The notes: generated by a model from the sequence alone, not told the origin. Positions 52,510-61,790 are shown, counted from the first letter of the stretch. The stretch is DNA of 64,000 bases from Aquabacterium sp. (GCF_029946005.1 NZ_JAQSDR010000006.1:338910-402909); one strand, 5' to 3'. Translations and numbers: made by a program.

Positions 52510-53766
52510 ATGTCGAATGACCGTGACGATTCCAATCAGCAAAACCGCCGCCGCCTGTTGCAGGGCATTGGTGCCCTTCCCCTCGTGGGCATGACGGGGC
52601 TGAGCCACGGAGCCGCCCCCGCCACTGCTGCGATCAACACGACGAAGCTGGCCATCACCGACACCGAAGTCACCGTGGGCCAGTTGCACTCCGCAACCGG
52701 CACCATGGCGATTTCGGAAACCGGCTCCATCCAGGCCGAGCAATTGGCCATTGACCAGATCAACGCCATGGGCGGCATCCTGGGCCGCAAGATCAAGGTC
52801 ATCAAGGAAGACGGCGCCTCTGATTGGCCTACGTTTGCCGAGAAGTCCAAGAAGCTGCTCGTCAACGACCACGTGGCCGCCGTGTTCGGTTGCTGGACCT
52901 CGGCCTCGCGCAAAGCCGTGCTGCCGATCTTTGAAAAGGAAAACGGCCTGCTGTACTACCCCACCTTCTACGAAGGCCTGGAGCAGTCCAAGAACGTGAT
53001 CTACACGGGGCAAGAAGCCACGCAGCAAATCATCTGGGGCCTGGACTGGGCCTCGAAAGAGAAGAAGGCCAAGACCTACTTCCTGGTCGGCTCCGACTAC
53101 ATCTGGCCCCGCACCTCGATGAAGATTGCGCGCAAGCACATCGAGTCCGTCGCCAAGCTGGGCAAGGTCGTGGGTGAAGAGTACTACCCGCTGGGCAACA
53201 CCAACTTCAACTCCCTGATCAACAAGATCAAGGTGGCCAAGCCAGACTGCATCTTCGCCGCCGTGGTGGGTGGCTCCAACGTGGCCTTCTACAAGCAGCT
53301 CAAGGCCGCCGGCATCACGGGCGCCAAGCAGTTCCTGCTGACCCTGTCGGTGACCGAGGACGAAATGCTCGGCGTGGGTGGCGAAAACTTCGCGGGCTTC
53401 TACTCGTCGATGAAGTACTTCCAATCGCTCGACAACGACAACAACAAGAAGTTCGTGGCCGCGTTCAAGGCCAAGTACGGCCCCAAATCGGTGATCGGCG
53501 ACGTGACGCAAGCCGGTTACCTCGGCCCCTGGTTGTGGAAGGCCGCCGTTGAAAAGGCGGGCAGCTTCGACGTGGACAAGGTCGTGGCCGCATCCCCGGG
53601 CATCGAGCTGAAGATCGCACCAGAAGGGTACGTGAAGCTGCACGACAACCACCACTTGTGGAGCAAGGCCCGCATCGCCCAAGGCCAGCCTGACGGCACC
53701 TTCAAGGTGGTGGCCGAATCCAAGGACTTGATCGAACCCAATCCTTTCCCCAAGGGCTATCAGTAA
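52510..53766 (+). CDS. urtA: Urea/short-amide ABC transporter substrate-binding protein (UrtA/FmdD type)
   Basis: A 418-aa periplasmic binding protein. The N-terminus has an RR-containing export signal (QNRRRLLQGIGALPLVGM). The mature part has HSATGTMAISETG, NAMGGILGRKIKVIKEDGAS, WPTFAEKSKKLL, VFGCWTSASRKAVLPIFE and YYPTFYEGLEQS, which match UrtA-type urea-binding proteins. Next to fmdA it is equally the FmdD position of the Methylophilus formamide operon. The ATG at 52510 follows AAGGAG. It is the first gene of urtABCDE-fmdAB, and a hairpin follows it. Confidence 0.92.
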   Translation: MSNDRDDSNQQNRRRLLQGIGALPLVGMTGLSHGAAPATAAINTTKLAITDTEVTVGQLHSATGTMAISETGSIQAEQLAIDQINAMGGILGRKIKVIKEDGASDWPTFAEKSKKLLVNDHVAAVFGCWTSASRKAVLPIFEKENGLLYYPTFYEGLEQSKNVIYTGQEATQQIIWGLDWASKEKKAKTYFLVGSDYIWPRTSMKIARKHIESVAKLGKVVGEEYYPLGNTNFNSLINKIKVAKPDCIFAAVVGGSNVAFYKQLKAAGITGAKQFLLTLSVTEDEMLGVGGENFAGFYSSMKYFQSLDNDNNKKFVAAFKAKYGPKSVIGDVTQAGYLGPWLWKAAVEKAGSFDVDKVVAASPGIELKIAPEGYVKLHDNHHLWSKARIAQGQPDGTFKVVAESKDLIEPNPFPKGYQ

Positions 53767-53774
53767 GGCAGTAC

Positions 53775-53824
53775 CCCCTCGCCATTGGTCCAGCAGTAAG
53801 GACCAACCCGGCGAGGGGTTTTTT
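53775..53824 (+). terminator. Hairpin with T run between urtA and urtB (partial terminator)
   Basis: CCCCTCGCC (53775-53783) pairs perfectly with GGCGAGGGG (53810-53818); an inner TTGGTCC/GGACCAA pair extends it. TTTTTT follows. Placed after the binding-protein gene, it probably reduces read-through so that urtA is made in excess over the membrane parts. Confidence 0.8.
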
Positions 53825-53857
53825 CATTCGATCAGTGAGTTTGGTCAGGAGCGCGTG

Positions 53858-54772
53858 ATGACTCTTTCAGAAATACTCAACATCAGCGTGATGCAGGGGT
53901 TCGCAGGCTTGAGCCTGTTTTCCGTGTTGCTGCTCATGGGCCTCGGCCTGGCCATCATCTTTGGCCAGATGGGGGTGATCAACCTGGCCCATGGCGAGTT
54001 CATGACCATTGGCGCCTACACCATCTACATGGTGTCCAGCTATGTTGAAGTCAAGTACCCCGGCTTCATGCCCTACTACTTTCCCTGTGCCATCGTCCTG
54101 GCCTTCTTCATCGCCTTCGCGGCAGGCTACCTGGCCGAATGGGCTTTGATCCGCCACCTGTACAAGCGCCCGCTCGACACCCTGCTCGCCACCTGGGGCT
54201 TGAGCCTGGGCATGCAGCAATGCTTTCGCACCTTCATCGGCCCCAAAGAAGTGAGCCCCACCCTGCCTGAATGGCTGATGGGTTCGTGGGCCCCCAAAGA
54301 AGGCCTGGACATCCCCATCAACGGCATGTTCGTGATGGGCTTGACCGCCTTGGTCACCGCTGGCGTGATGCTCGCGCTCTACAAATCGCGCTGGGGCTTG
54401 CGGGTTCGCGCCTCGGTGTCCAACCGCATGATGGCCAACGCCATCGGCATCAACACCAGCCGCACCGACCGCCTCACCTTTGCCATCGGTTGCGGCATCG
54501 CAGGCATCGCGGGTGCGGCCTTCACCACCATCGGCTCCACGGGCCCCACCTCCGGCTCGCTCTACATCGTGGACGCCTTCCTGGTGGTCACCTTCGGTGG
54601 TGCGGCCAGCCTGCTGGGCACCGTGGCCTCGGCCTTCGGCATCGCCCAAACGCAGTCCATCGCGGAGTTCTTCATCACGGGCTCGATGGCCAAGGTGCTG
54701 ACGCTGTCGCTGATCGTGCTGATCCTGATGGTCCGTCCGCAAGGCCTGTTCGCCTCCAAGGTGCGTCGCTGA
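53858..54772 (+). CDS. urtB: Branched-chain-type ABC permease UrtB/FmdE
   Basis: A 304-aa inner membrane permease of the LivH type with about eight helices (LLLMGLGLAIIFGQMGVINLAHGEFMTIGAY near the start). It has GLSLGMQQCFRTFIGPKEV, VRASVSNRMMANAIGINTSR (the loop that touches the ATPases) and FLVVTFGGAASLLGTV. AGGAG lies 7 bases before the ATG at 53858; GTG at 53855 is possible. It is part of the urea/amide importer with urtC-E. Confidence 0.92.
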   Translation: MTLSEILNISVMQGFAGLSLFSVLLLMGLGLAIIFGQMGVINLAHGEFMTIGAYTIYMVSSYVEVKYPGFMPYYFPCAIVLAFFIAFAAGYLAEWALIRHLYKRPLDTLLATWGLSLGMQQCFRTFIGPKEVSPTLPEWLMGSWAPKEGLDIPINGMFVMGLTALVTAGVMLALYKSRWGLRVRASVSNRMMANAIGINTSRTDRLTFAIGCGIAGIAGAAFTTIGSTGPTSGSLYIVDAFLVVTFGGAASLLGTVASAFGIAQTQSIAEFFITGSMAKVLTLSLIVLILMVRPQGLFASKVRR

Positions 54773-54819
54773 GCTTGTCAACGCGCACCCGACTTGACTG
54801 ATACACGGAGTACTTACTC

Positions 54820-56037
54820 ATGAAGAGTCTATTGAACTGGTTGAAAACGTCGAGTCTGGGCAGCATCCTGTTGCTGGCCCTGGTGATCCTGGTGGTGTTC
54901 CCGCTGTCGATGGACATCTTCCGCCTGAACCTGGTGGGCAAGTACCTGACCTATGGTTTCGTGGCCATCGGCCTGGTGATGCTGTGGGGCTGGAGCGGCA
55001 CCCTGAGCCTGGGCCAGGGGGTGTTCTTCGGCTTGGGCGGTTATTGCATGGCCATGTTCCTGAAGCTGGAAGCATCTGATCCGGAGACCACCAAGATCCA
55101 GTCCACGCCAGGCATCCCTGACTTCATGGACTGGAACCAGATCACCGAGCTGCCCATGCTGTGGAAGCCTTTCCAAAGCCTGCCACTGACCCTGATCGCC
55201 GTGATCGCGGTGCCCACCTTGCTGGCCTTCATCATCAGCTACGCCATGTTCAAGCGGCGCGTGGGTGGCGTGTACTTCGCCATCATCACGCAGGCGGTCG
55301 CCCTGATCCTGACGGTGCTGATCATTGGCCAACAGGGCTACACCGGCGGCGTCAACGGCATGACCGACCTGAAGACCGTGCTGGGTTGGGACACCCGCAC
55401 CGACAGCGCCAAGCTGATCCTGTACTTCGTGAACGCGGGCTTGCTGCTGGCTTGCATCCTGTTGTGCAAATGGGTGCAGACCAGCAAGCTGGGCACCCTG
55501 CTGCTGGCCATGCGAGACAAGGAAGACCGCGTGCGCTTCTCGGGCTACGACGTGTCGATGTTCAAGGTCTTCACCTTCTGCCTGGCGGCTGGCATCTCGG
55601 GCATTGGTGGCGCCATGTTCGCCTTGCAAGTGGGCTTCATGTCGCCGTCCTTCGTGGGCATCGTGCCGTCGATCGAGATGGTGATCTTTGCTGCCGTGGG
55701 TGGGCGCATGAGCCTGGTCGGCGCGGTGTACGGCACCTTGTTGGTGAACGCGGGCAAGACCTACTTCTCGGAGACCGCCCCTGACCTGTGGCTCTTCCTG
55801 ATGGCCGCGCTGTTCATCGGTGTGGTGATGGCCTTCCCCAACGGCCTGGCCGGTTTGTACGAAGAGAAGATCAAGCCCTGGGCCGCCAAGCGCCGTGTTG
55901 ATCTGGCCGCCGAGAAGGCACGCCGCAAGGCCCGCGATGCGGAGGATGCCAAGCCGGTTGCGGCGGTCCCTGCACCAGCAGTCGCTTCTTCGCCCACCCC
56001 GCAAATGCCCAACGGCATGAGCAACCAGCAAGCCTGA
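54820..56037 (+). CDS. urtC: Branched-chain-type ABC permease UrtC/FmdF
   Basis: A 405-aa LivM-type permease with about ten helices. It has GWSGTLSLGQGVFFGLGGY, IITQAVALILTVLIIGQQGYTGG, LLAMRDKEDRVRFSGYDV and FPNGLAGLYEEKI. The C-terminal 50 residues are cytoplasmic and rich in Arg/Ala/Pro, longer than in most members. It works with urtB as the membrane channel. Confidence 0.92.
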   Translation: MKSLLNWLKTSSLGSILLLALVILVVFPLSMDIFRLNLVGKYLTYGFVAIGLVMLWGWSGTLSLGQGVFFGLGGYCMAMFLKLEASDPETTKIQSTPGIPDFMDWNQITELPMLWKPFQSLPLTLIAVIAVPTLLAFIISYAMFKRRVGGVYFAIITQAVALILTVLIIGQQGYTGGVNGMTDLKTVLGWDTRTDSAKLILYFVNAGLLLACILLCKWVQTSKLGTLLLAMRDKEDRVRFSGYDVSMFKVFTFCLAAGISGIGGAMFALQVGFMSPSFVGIVPSIEMVIFAAVGGRMSLVGAVYGTLLVNAGKTYFSETAPDLWLFLMAALFIGVVMAFPNGLAGLYEEKIKPWAAKRRVDLAAEKARRKARDAEDAKPVAAVPAPAVASSPTPQMPNGMSNQQA

Positions 56038-56060
56038 TCGCCACAAGGAACGACTGAATC

Positions 56061-56804
56061 ATGAGCAACACTGACTTCGTCCTCGCGGTGGAAGACCTCA
56101 CCGTGTCCTTCGATGGTTTCAAGGCCATCGATGCCCTGACCTTGTACGTGGACCGTGGCGAGCTGCGCGTCATCATCGGCCCCAACGGCGCGGGCAAGAC
56201 CACCTTGCTGGACCTGATCTGCGGCAAGACCCGCGCCTCGGGTGGCAGCATCAAGTTCAAAAACAAAGAGATGACCAAGATGCAGGAGCACAAGATCGTG
56301 CGCGCTGGCATCGGCCGCAAGTTCCAAACGCCCTCCATCTACGAAAACCTCAGCGTCTTCAAGAACCTGGAAGTGTCCTTTCCACGCGGTCGCAGCGTGT
56401 TCGGCGCCCTGTCATTCAGCTGCACCGACGAGGTCAAGGCCCGCATCCAATCGGTCGTTGAAGAGATCGGCCTGAAAGATCAACTGCACACCGAATCCGG
56501 CCTGCTCTCGCACGGCCAGAAGCAATGGCTGGAGATCGGCATGCTGCTGATGCAAGACCCCGAACTGCTGATGCTGGACGAGCCCATCGCCGGAATGAGC
56601 GTGCGCGAGCGCGAGCTGACCGCCGAGCTGCTGCAACGCATCGCCAAGAACCGCTCGCTCATCGTGATTGAGCACGACATGGAGTTCGTCAAGCGCATCG
56701 CCGACAAGGTGACCGTGATGCACCAGGGAAAGATCCTGGCGGAAGGGTCGATGGACAAGGTCCAGAACGATCCCAAGGTCATCGACGTGTATCTGGGCCA
56801 TTGA
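56061..56804 (+). CDS. urtD: ABC transporter ATP-binding protein UrtD
   Basis: A 247-aa ATPase. Walker A GPNGAGKTTLLD, the switch from GRKFQTPSIYENLSV, the signature LSHGQKQWLEIG and Walker B LLMLDEPIAGMS, then the switch His in IVIEHDMEFV. It matches the UrtD/LivG type. It powers the urtBC permease together with UrtE. Confidence 0.94.
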   Translation: MSNTDFVLAVEDLTVSFDGFKAIDALTLYVDRGELRVIIGPNGAGKTTLLDLICGKTRASGGSIKFKNKEMTKMQEHKIVRAGIGRKFQTPSIYENLSVFKNLEVSFPRGRSVFGALSFSCTDEVKARIQSVVEEIGLKDQLHTESGLLSHGQKQWLEIGMLLMQDPELLMLDEPIAGMSVRERELTAELLQRIAKNRSLIVIEHDMEFVKRIADKVTVMHQGKILAEGSMDKVQNDPKVIDVYLGH

Positions 56805-56833
56805 GCCAAGCACTGAACAAGGAAACACACACC

Positions 56834-57523
56834 ATGTTGTCAGTCAACGATCTGTTTGTCGCTTATGGCCAAAGCGAGGCGCTGCACGGCATCTCGTTCG
56901 AGGCCAAGTCCAAGGAAACCGTGGCCATCATGGGCCGCAACGGCATGGGCAAGACCACGCTGTTCAAGAGCCTGATGGGCGTGCTGCCCACCAAGTCGGG
57001 CAAGGTTGAAGTGGGCGGGCTTGATGTGACCAAAGATGAGAGCTATCGGCGCGTGGCCAAGGGCATCGCCTATGTGCCGCAAGGCCGCATGATCTTCCCC
57101 ACGCTGACGGTGGAAGAGAACATCCAGACCGGCCTGGAGAACGCCAAGCACAAGCGCATCCCCGATGAGATCTACGCGCTCTTCCCCGTGCTGTTCGACA
57201 TGCGCGCGCGCAAGGGCGGCAACCTGTCGGGCGGCCAGCAACAACAGTTGGCCATTGCGCGCGCGCTGGTCACCAACCCCAAGGTGCTGCTGCTCGATGA
57301 GCCCACCGAGGGCATCCAGCCTTCCATCATCAAGGACATCGCCAAGGCCCTGAACGAGATCAGAAAGATGCGCGACATCACGATCATCGTCTCCGAGCAA
57401 GTGCTGTCTTTTGCGCTGGACGTGGCCGACCGCCTCTTCGTGATCGAAGGCGGCCGCCTGGTCCATGAAACCAACCGCGCCGACACCGATGTCGCGCGCA
57501 TCAAGCAATACCTTTCCGTGTAA
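56834..57523 (+). CDS. urtE: ABC transporter ATP-binding protein UrtE
   Basis: A 229-aa ATPase of the UrtE/LivF type. It has Walker A GRNGMGKTTLFKSLMG, YVPQGRMIFPTLTVEENI, the signature LSGGQQQQLAIARAL and Walker B LLLDEPTEGIQPS. The start MLSVNDLFVAYG (ATG 56834) is preferred over an in-frame start at 56801. It is followed 18 bases later by fmdA. Confidence 0.94.
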   Translation: MLSVNDLFVAYGQSEALHGISFEAKSKETVAIMGRNGMGKTTLFKSLMGVLPTKSGKVEVGGLDVTKDESYRRVAKGIAYVPQGRMIFPTLTVEENIQTGLENAKHKRIPDEIYALFPVLFDMRARKGGNLSGGQQQQLAIARALVTNPKVLLLDEPTEGIQPSIIKDIAKALNEIRKMRDITIIVSEQVLSFALDVADRLFVIEGGRLVHETNRADTDVARIKQYLSV

Positions 57524-57541
57524 GCCCAAAGGAGCCAAGCC

Positions 57542-58771
57542 ATGCCTGATACCCTGATCAAAGTCGACCTCAAAGAATCCCCTTACGCCAACGAGAACAT
57601 CCACAACCGCTGGCACCCCGATGTGCCGATGGCCTGCTGGGTCAACCCCGGCGATGACTTCGTGCTGGAAACCTACGACTGGACCGGCGGCTTCATCAAG
57701 AACGACAACAGCGCCGACGACATCCGCGACATTGACCTGTCAATCGTCCACTTCCTGTCCGGCCCCGTGGGCGTCAAAGGCGCCGAGCCGGGCGACCTGC
57801 TGGTGGTTGATCTGCTGGACATCGGTGCCAAGCCCGAGAGCCTGTGGGGCTTCAACGGCTTCTTCAGCAAGAAGAACGGCGGCGGCTTTTTGACCGACCA
57901 CTTCCCGCTGGCCCAGAAATCCATCTGGGACTTCAACGGCATGTTCACCAAGAGCCGCCACATCCCCGGCGTTGAGTTTGCCGGCCTGATCCACCCCGGC
58001 TTGATCGGCTGCCTGCCCGACCAGAAGATGCTGGACATGTGGAACGAGCGCGAGATCGACTTCATCGCCACCGAACCCAACCGCGTGCCCCCTTTGGCCA
58101 ACGCCCCCTTCGCGCCCACCGCCCACATGGGCAAGCTGACCGGCCCGGCGCGCGACAAAGCCGCCGCCGAAGGCGCCCGCACCGTGCCCCCGCGTGAACA
58201 CGGCGGCAACTGCGACATCAAGGATTTGTCGCGCGGCTCCAAGGTCTTCTTCCCGGTGTATGTGGACGGCGCCGGCCTGAGCGTGGGCGACCTGCACTTC
58301 AGCCAGGGCGACGGCGAAATCACCTTCTGCGGCGCCATCGAGATGGCCGGCTGGGTGCACATGCGCGTCAGCCTCATCAAGGGCGGCATGGCCAAGTACG
58401 GCATCAAGAACCCCGTGTTCAAGCCCAGCACCATCACGCCCAACTACAAGGATTACCTGATCTTTGAAGGCATCTCGGTGGACGAGCAAGGCAAGCAGCA
58501 CTACCTGGACGTGAACGTGGCCTACCGCCAGGCCTGCCTGAACGCCATCGAGTACCTGAAGAAGTTTGGCTACAGCGGCGCGCAGGCTTACTCCATCCTG
58601 GGCACGGCCCCCGTGCAAGGCCACATCAGCGGTGTGGTCGACATCCCCAACGCGTGTGCCACCTTGTGGTTGCCGACCGAGATCTTCGAGTTCGACATCA
58701 ACCCCAATGCCTCGGGGCCCATCAAGATGCTGGATGGCAGCATCGACATGCCTTTGTCACAGGACCTCTGA
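57542..58771 (+). CDS. fmdA: Formamidase
   Basis: A 409-aa enzyme of the acetamidase/formamidase family that hydrolyses formamide to formate and ammonia. Present are NIHNRWHPDVPM, DWTGGFIKNDNSADD, GCLPDQKMLDMWN, PPREHGGNCDIKDLSRGSK and SVGDLHFSQGDGEITFCGAIEM, which hold the metal-site and active-site residues of the family. An AGGAG site lies before the ATG. Its place behind the importer genes points to formamide or short amides as imported substrates. Confidence 0.95.
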   Translation: MPDTLIKVDLKESPYANENIHNRWHPDVPMACWVNPGDDFVLETYDWTGGFIKNDNSADDIRDIDLSIVHFLSGPVGVKGAEPGDLLVVDLLDIGAKPESLWGFNGFFSKKNGGGFLTDHFPLAQKSIWDFNGMFTKSRHIPGVEFAGLIHPGLIGCLPDQKMLDMWNEREIDFIATEPNRVPPLANAPFAPTAHMGKLTGPARDKAAAEGARTVPPREHGGNCDIKDLSRGSKVFFPVYVDGAGLSVGDLHFSQGDGEITFCGAIEMAGWVHMRVSLIKGGMAKYGIKNPVFKPSTITPNYKDYLIFEGISVDEQGKQHYLDVNVAYRQACLNAIEYLKKFGYSGAQAYSILGTAPVQGHISGVVDIPNACATLWLPTEIFEFDINPNASGPIKMLDGSIDMPLSQDL

Positions 58772-58773
58772 CC

Positions 58774-59136
58774 ATGCCGACCTACGAATACGACTGCCCC
58801 GGTTGCGGGGGTTTCGACGCCCTGCGCAGCATCTCGCAACGCAACGAGCCGTGCGCCTGCCCGGAATGCGGCAGCGCCTCGGGCCGCGTGTTCGCCACGG
58901 CCCCGAGCCTGGCGTGTGTCAGCAGTGACACACGCACGGCGATGGACCGCAATGAGAAGGCGCGGCATGAGCCGCGTTCTTCAAAGGACAAGGATGGGAG
59001 CTATGGCCGGTTGAGCCACCCGTCGGGGTGCGGGTGTTGCTCGACTTCTTCCAAGGGAATTCGCAGCGCGACAGTGACAGGGGCGAATGGAAACAAGATG
59101 TTTCCATCGAAAAGGCCTTGGATGATCAGCCACTGA
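58774..59136 (+). CDS. fmdB: FmdB-family zinc-ribbon protein
   Basis: A 120-aa protein. The zinc ribbon MPTYEYDCPGCGGFDALRS, then ACPECGS, gives the two CxxC knuckles. The tail has SGCGCCSTSS and ends MFPSKRPWMISH, typical of betaproteobacterial FmdB. The family was named as a putative regulator in the formamidase operon of Methylophilus; its action is unproven. It lies 2 bases after fmdA. A degraded copy of its 3' end is found at 61635-61790. Confidence 0.92.
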   Translation: MPTYEYDCPGCGGFDALRSISQRNEPCACPECGSASGRVFATAPSLACVSSDTRTAMDRNEKARHEPRSSKDKDGSYGRLSHPSGCGCCSTSSKGIRSATVTGANGNKMFPSKRPWMISH

Positions 59137-59179
59137 GTTGCTCTGGGCTCCAAGACCGGAAATGCGCGACAGAACTGCC

Positions 59180-59206
59180 TCAACTTCCACCATGAAGTGC
59201 CGAAAA
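59180..59206 (+). promoter_or_regulatory. Sigma-28-type promoter of the chemoreceptor gene
   Basis: TCAACTTC at 59180-59187, 11 bases, then GCCGAAAA at 59199-59206. It matches the other motility promoters in this window and precedes the receptor ATG by 107 bases. Confidence 0.65.
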
Positions 59207-59313
59207 GCAACGCACCATTAGAGTGCTCCGCTCACCGCTTCCACCACGGTGCTGCATCGATGAGTCGCATGTGGACCGGAAGCTCCGGTCGAAACCCGGT
59301 GGACGGAGAAACA

Positions 59314-61077
59314 ATGATGGAATTCTTTCGCAAAGCGCGCATCAGCAGCCGCATGCTGGCGCTCGCCCTTCTGAGTGGCTTATTGACCCTGGCCGTCGGC
59401 GTCGTCGGTCTGACGCAGTCGTCGAGGATCAACGGCATGCTCAACAGCATGTATGACGAGAACCTCGTGCCCGTTGCCGACATCGCCAATGCCAACATGG
59501 AGGCGATTTACCACCACCGCGCCACGATCACGTACGTGGCGCAGCCCGACCGGGAAGTGATGAAACGCATCGCGGCCGGTGCGGACAAGAACCTGGTCAA
59601 GATGAAGGAGTTGCTGGACAAGTACCGCAAAACGCAGCTGACGCCTGCGGAGACCAGCTTGCTGGCCAAGCTGGACGACGTGTGGCAACCCTACTTGGCC
59701 GCCGCAAGCAAGGCCGCCAAAACCTCGCTGGACGGTGACGACGCTGCCGCGATGAAGCTGATGCTTGACGAGGTGCAGCCCCTGTTCCAAAAAGCAGACG
59801 ATGTGCTGACTGACCTCGTCGACTTGAACATGGCTCTTGGAAAGAAGGCTTACGACGACAGCGACGTGGTCGTGGCGGAGGTGCGCTGGCTCCTGGGCTG
59901 CGTGATGCTGGGCGCCGTGTTGCTCTCGGTCGGTGGGGCCTTGCTGATCAGCCGCAGCATCACCCGGCCGCTGGGTGGTGAGCCCGACGACCTGGTCCGG
60001 GCGGCCGACGCCGTCGCCAGTGGTGACCTGAGCGTGGCGCTCGAGGTTCCTTCCGGCGACACGAGCAGTGCCATGGCGCGCATGTCAGCCATGCAGTCGG
60101 CGCTGGCCAGTGTGGTGGCCAACGTCCGCGCAAACTCTGAGAGCGTGGCGACGGCCAGTGCTCAGATCGCCCAAGGCAATCAGGACCTGAGCCAGCGCAC
60201 CGAAGAGCAGGCCAGCGCGCTGCAGCAGACGGCTGCCACCATGGAGCAGCTGAGTACCACGGTGAGCAACAACACGGACAGTGCCAAGCAGGCAAATCAA
60301 CTGGCCCAGGGCGCCTCAGCCGTCGCAGCCCAAGGCGGTGAGGTGGTGGGCCAGGTCGTCACCACGATGCAGGGCATCAGCGACAGCAGCCGCAAGATCG
60401 GCGACATCATCGGCGTCATTGATGGCATTGCGTTTCAGACGAACATCCTGGCGCTGAACGCCGCCGTGGAAGCCGCCCGCGCTGGCGAACAAGGCCGTGG
60501 CTTCGCGGTGGTGGCCAGCGAGGTGCGCAGCCTCGCCCAGCGCAGCGCAGAAGCCGCCAAGGAAATCAAGACGCTCATCGGCCGCAGTGTCGAGCAGGTC
60601 GAACAAGGCACGGTGCTGGTCGACCAGGCTGGCAAGACCATGAACGAGATCGTGGGCTCCATCAGGCGCGTGAGCGACATCGTGGCCGAGATCACCTCGG
60701 CCAGCGTCGAACAGAGTTCGGGCATCGCTCAAGTCGGCAATGCGGTGAGCCAGATGGACCAGGTGACGCAGCAGAACGCGGCCTTGGTGGAAGAGAGTGC
60801 CGCGGCGGCCGAGAGCCTGAAGGGCCAGGCGCAGCAACTGGTGCAGGCGGTGGCGGTGTTCAAGCTGTCCGCAGACGCGCACATGGTTCCGTCTTACGCG
60901 GCTTCGCCTCCAGCGAACGCGCCCACCGGCGAGCGCAGGGGCCCCGACCGCGCCAAGAATGTCAGCCGACCGGCGTTCAAGGCCAAGGCCAAGGCGCCTG
61001 AGGCGTCTGTCAAGGCTGCTGCAGAGCCAGCCTCAGCCAGCGCCAGCACGGGGACCGACGATTGGACTTCGTTCTGA
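59314..61077 (+). CDS. Methyl-accepting chemotaxis protein
   Basis: A 587-aa receptor. Helix 1 (about residues 10-35: [20 protein letters not shown]), a helical-bundle periplasmic domain of about 150 residues (Tar-like), helix 2 (about 190-215), HAMP ([18 protein letters not shown]), then the signalling domain with the hairpin tip [37 protein letters not shown] at about 370-405. The C-terminus is Ala/Lys-rich and ends [10 protein letters not shown]. The start is the ATG at 59314 with GGAG before it. A sigma-28-like promoter lies upstream. Its last ~110 bases are repeated at 61501-61622. Being next to urt-fmd, it might sense amides; this is inference. Confidence 0.93.
   Translation: MMEFFRKARISSRMLALALLSGLLTLAVGVVGLTQSSRINGMLNSMYDENLVPVADIANANMEAIYHHRATITYVAQPDREVMKRIAAGADKNLVKMKELLDKYRKTQLTPAETSLLAKLDDVWQPYLAAASKAAKTSLDGDDAAAMKLMLDEVQPLFQKADDVLTDLVDLNMALGKKAYDDSDVVVAEVRWLLGCVMLGAVLLSVGGALLISRSITRPLGGEPDDLVRAADAVASGDLSVALEVPSGDTSSAMARMSAMQSALASVVANVRANSESVATASAQIAQGNQDLSQRTEEQASALQQTAATMEQLSTTVSNNTDSAKQANQLAQGASAVAAQGGEVVGQVVTTMQGISDSSRKIGDIIGVIDGIAFQTNILALNAAVEAARAGEQGRGFAVVASEVRSLAQRSAEAAKEIKTLIGRSVEQVEQGTVLVDQAGKTMNEIVGSIRRVSDIVAEITSASVEQSSGIAQVGNAVSQMDQVTQQNAALVEESAAAAESLKGQAQQLVQAVAVFKLSADAHMVPSYAASPPANAPTGERRGPDRAKNVSRPAFKAKAKAPEASVKAAAEPASASASTGTDDWTSF
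60964..61076 (+). repeat. Direct repeat, copy A (3' end of the chemoreceptor gene)
   Basis: This stretch encodes the last 37 codons of the receptor. It recurs almost exactly at 61501-61622, with a few substitutions and an extra 9-base unit (AGGCGTCTG) in copy B. Confidence 0.9.
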
Positions 61078-61134
61078 CTACCTTGCCGTTTTTCAACCGC
61101 CACGAGCCGTATGCCTGACCTGAGTGAGAAGCGA

Positions 61135-61477
61135 CACGCAAGGATCGGTGTAAATCGGCCAAGGTGGCTTCCTTGGCCGGCCCGTCGCCGCTTTGCAAGA
61201 CCTTGAGGTATTTTGCAAAGCGCGAGTTCATGTAGTCGGCGTCGATCTTGCCCGTGTCGATCTCGGTGATGTGGCTGTGATGTTGGCTGATGCCCAGCGT
61301 GACTTGCGCCTTGGGGTCTTCGCCGAACTCATACACCGTTTTGTCCCAGGTGAAGCCCTGGATCTTCGCGGCCTCCAACACGGCGCTGAACTGGTTGAAG
61401 TGCTTGGCAAAGGCCGCACTTGCCGCGAGGTCGTCCGGCAGCTTCACGAAATCCGCGATGCTGGCTGCGCTGAAGGC
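61135..61477 (-). pseudogene. Fragment resembling the C-terminal region of a type I restriction R subunit
   Basis: On the minus strand, an open stretch of about 114 codons reads AFSAASIADFVKLPDD, HFNQFSAVLEAAKIQGFTWDK, IDADYMNSRFAKYLKVL and EATLADLHRS. This resembles the part of HsdR (EcoR124-like) proteins that precedes LHRSF...QEEQ. It has no proper start: a TGA lies at 61480-61478, and similarity ends near 61135. The segment lies between two copies of a receptor gene end. It is probably a remnant of a lost restriction-modification system. The family call is from memory and is tentative. Confidence 0.5.
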
Positions 61478-61500
61478 TCAGTTTTCGGTCGGCGTCAACA

Positions 61501-61622
61501 AGCCGACCGGCGTTCAAGGCCAAGGCCAAGGCGCCTGAGGCGTCTGAGGCGTCTGTCAAGGCTGCTGCAGAACCAGCCTCAGCCAGCGCCAAAACGGGTA
61601 CCGACGACTGGACTTCGTTCTG
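61501..61622 (+). repeat. Direct repeat, copy B (detached chemoreceptor 3' end)
   Basis: Copy of 60964-61076. It would encode the same ending ([13 protein letters not shown]) but has no receptor gene in front; the preceding sequence is the HsdR-like fragment. It shows that a second receptor gene, or a duplicated one, once lay here. Confidence 0.9.
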
Positions 61623-61634
61623 AATCTACAAACC

Positions 61635-61790
61635 GCGGCATGGGCTGCGGTCTTCAAAGGTGATGGGCGATTGCGCCCCCCTTCGGGGTGCGGGTGTTGC
61701 TCGACTTCTTCCAAGGGGATCAGAAGTGCGGCGGTGACGGGGCCAATGGGAACAAGGCGTTTCCGCCGAAGAGGCCTTGGATGATTAGGG
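61635..61790 (+). pseudogene. Degraded 3' end of an fmdB-like gene
   Basis: This stretch aligns with 58960-59126 (end of fmdB). It shares CGGCATG, TCTTCAAAGG, GGGTGCGGGTGTTGCTCG and CTTCTTCCAAGGG. In frame it reads PSGCGCCSTSSKGIRSA, then, after a one-base loss near 61740, FPPKRPWMI. No ribbon-coding 5' half is present. Confidence 0.75.

Noticed and set aside
61329..61592. An 87-codon minus-strand frame across repeat copy B
   Set aside because: It is in another frame from the HsdR-like text and from the receptor-end repeat; no motif of its own.
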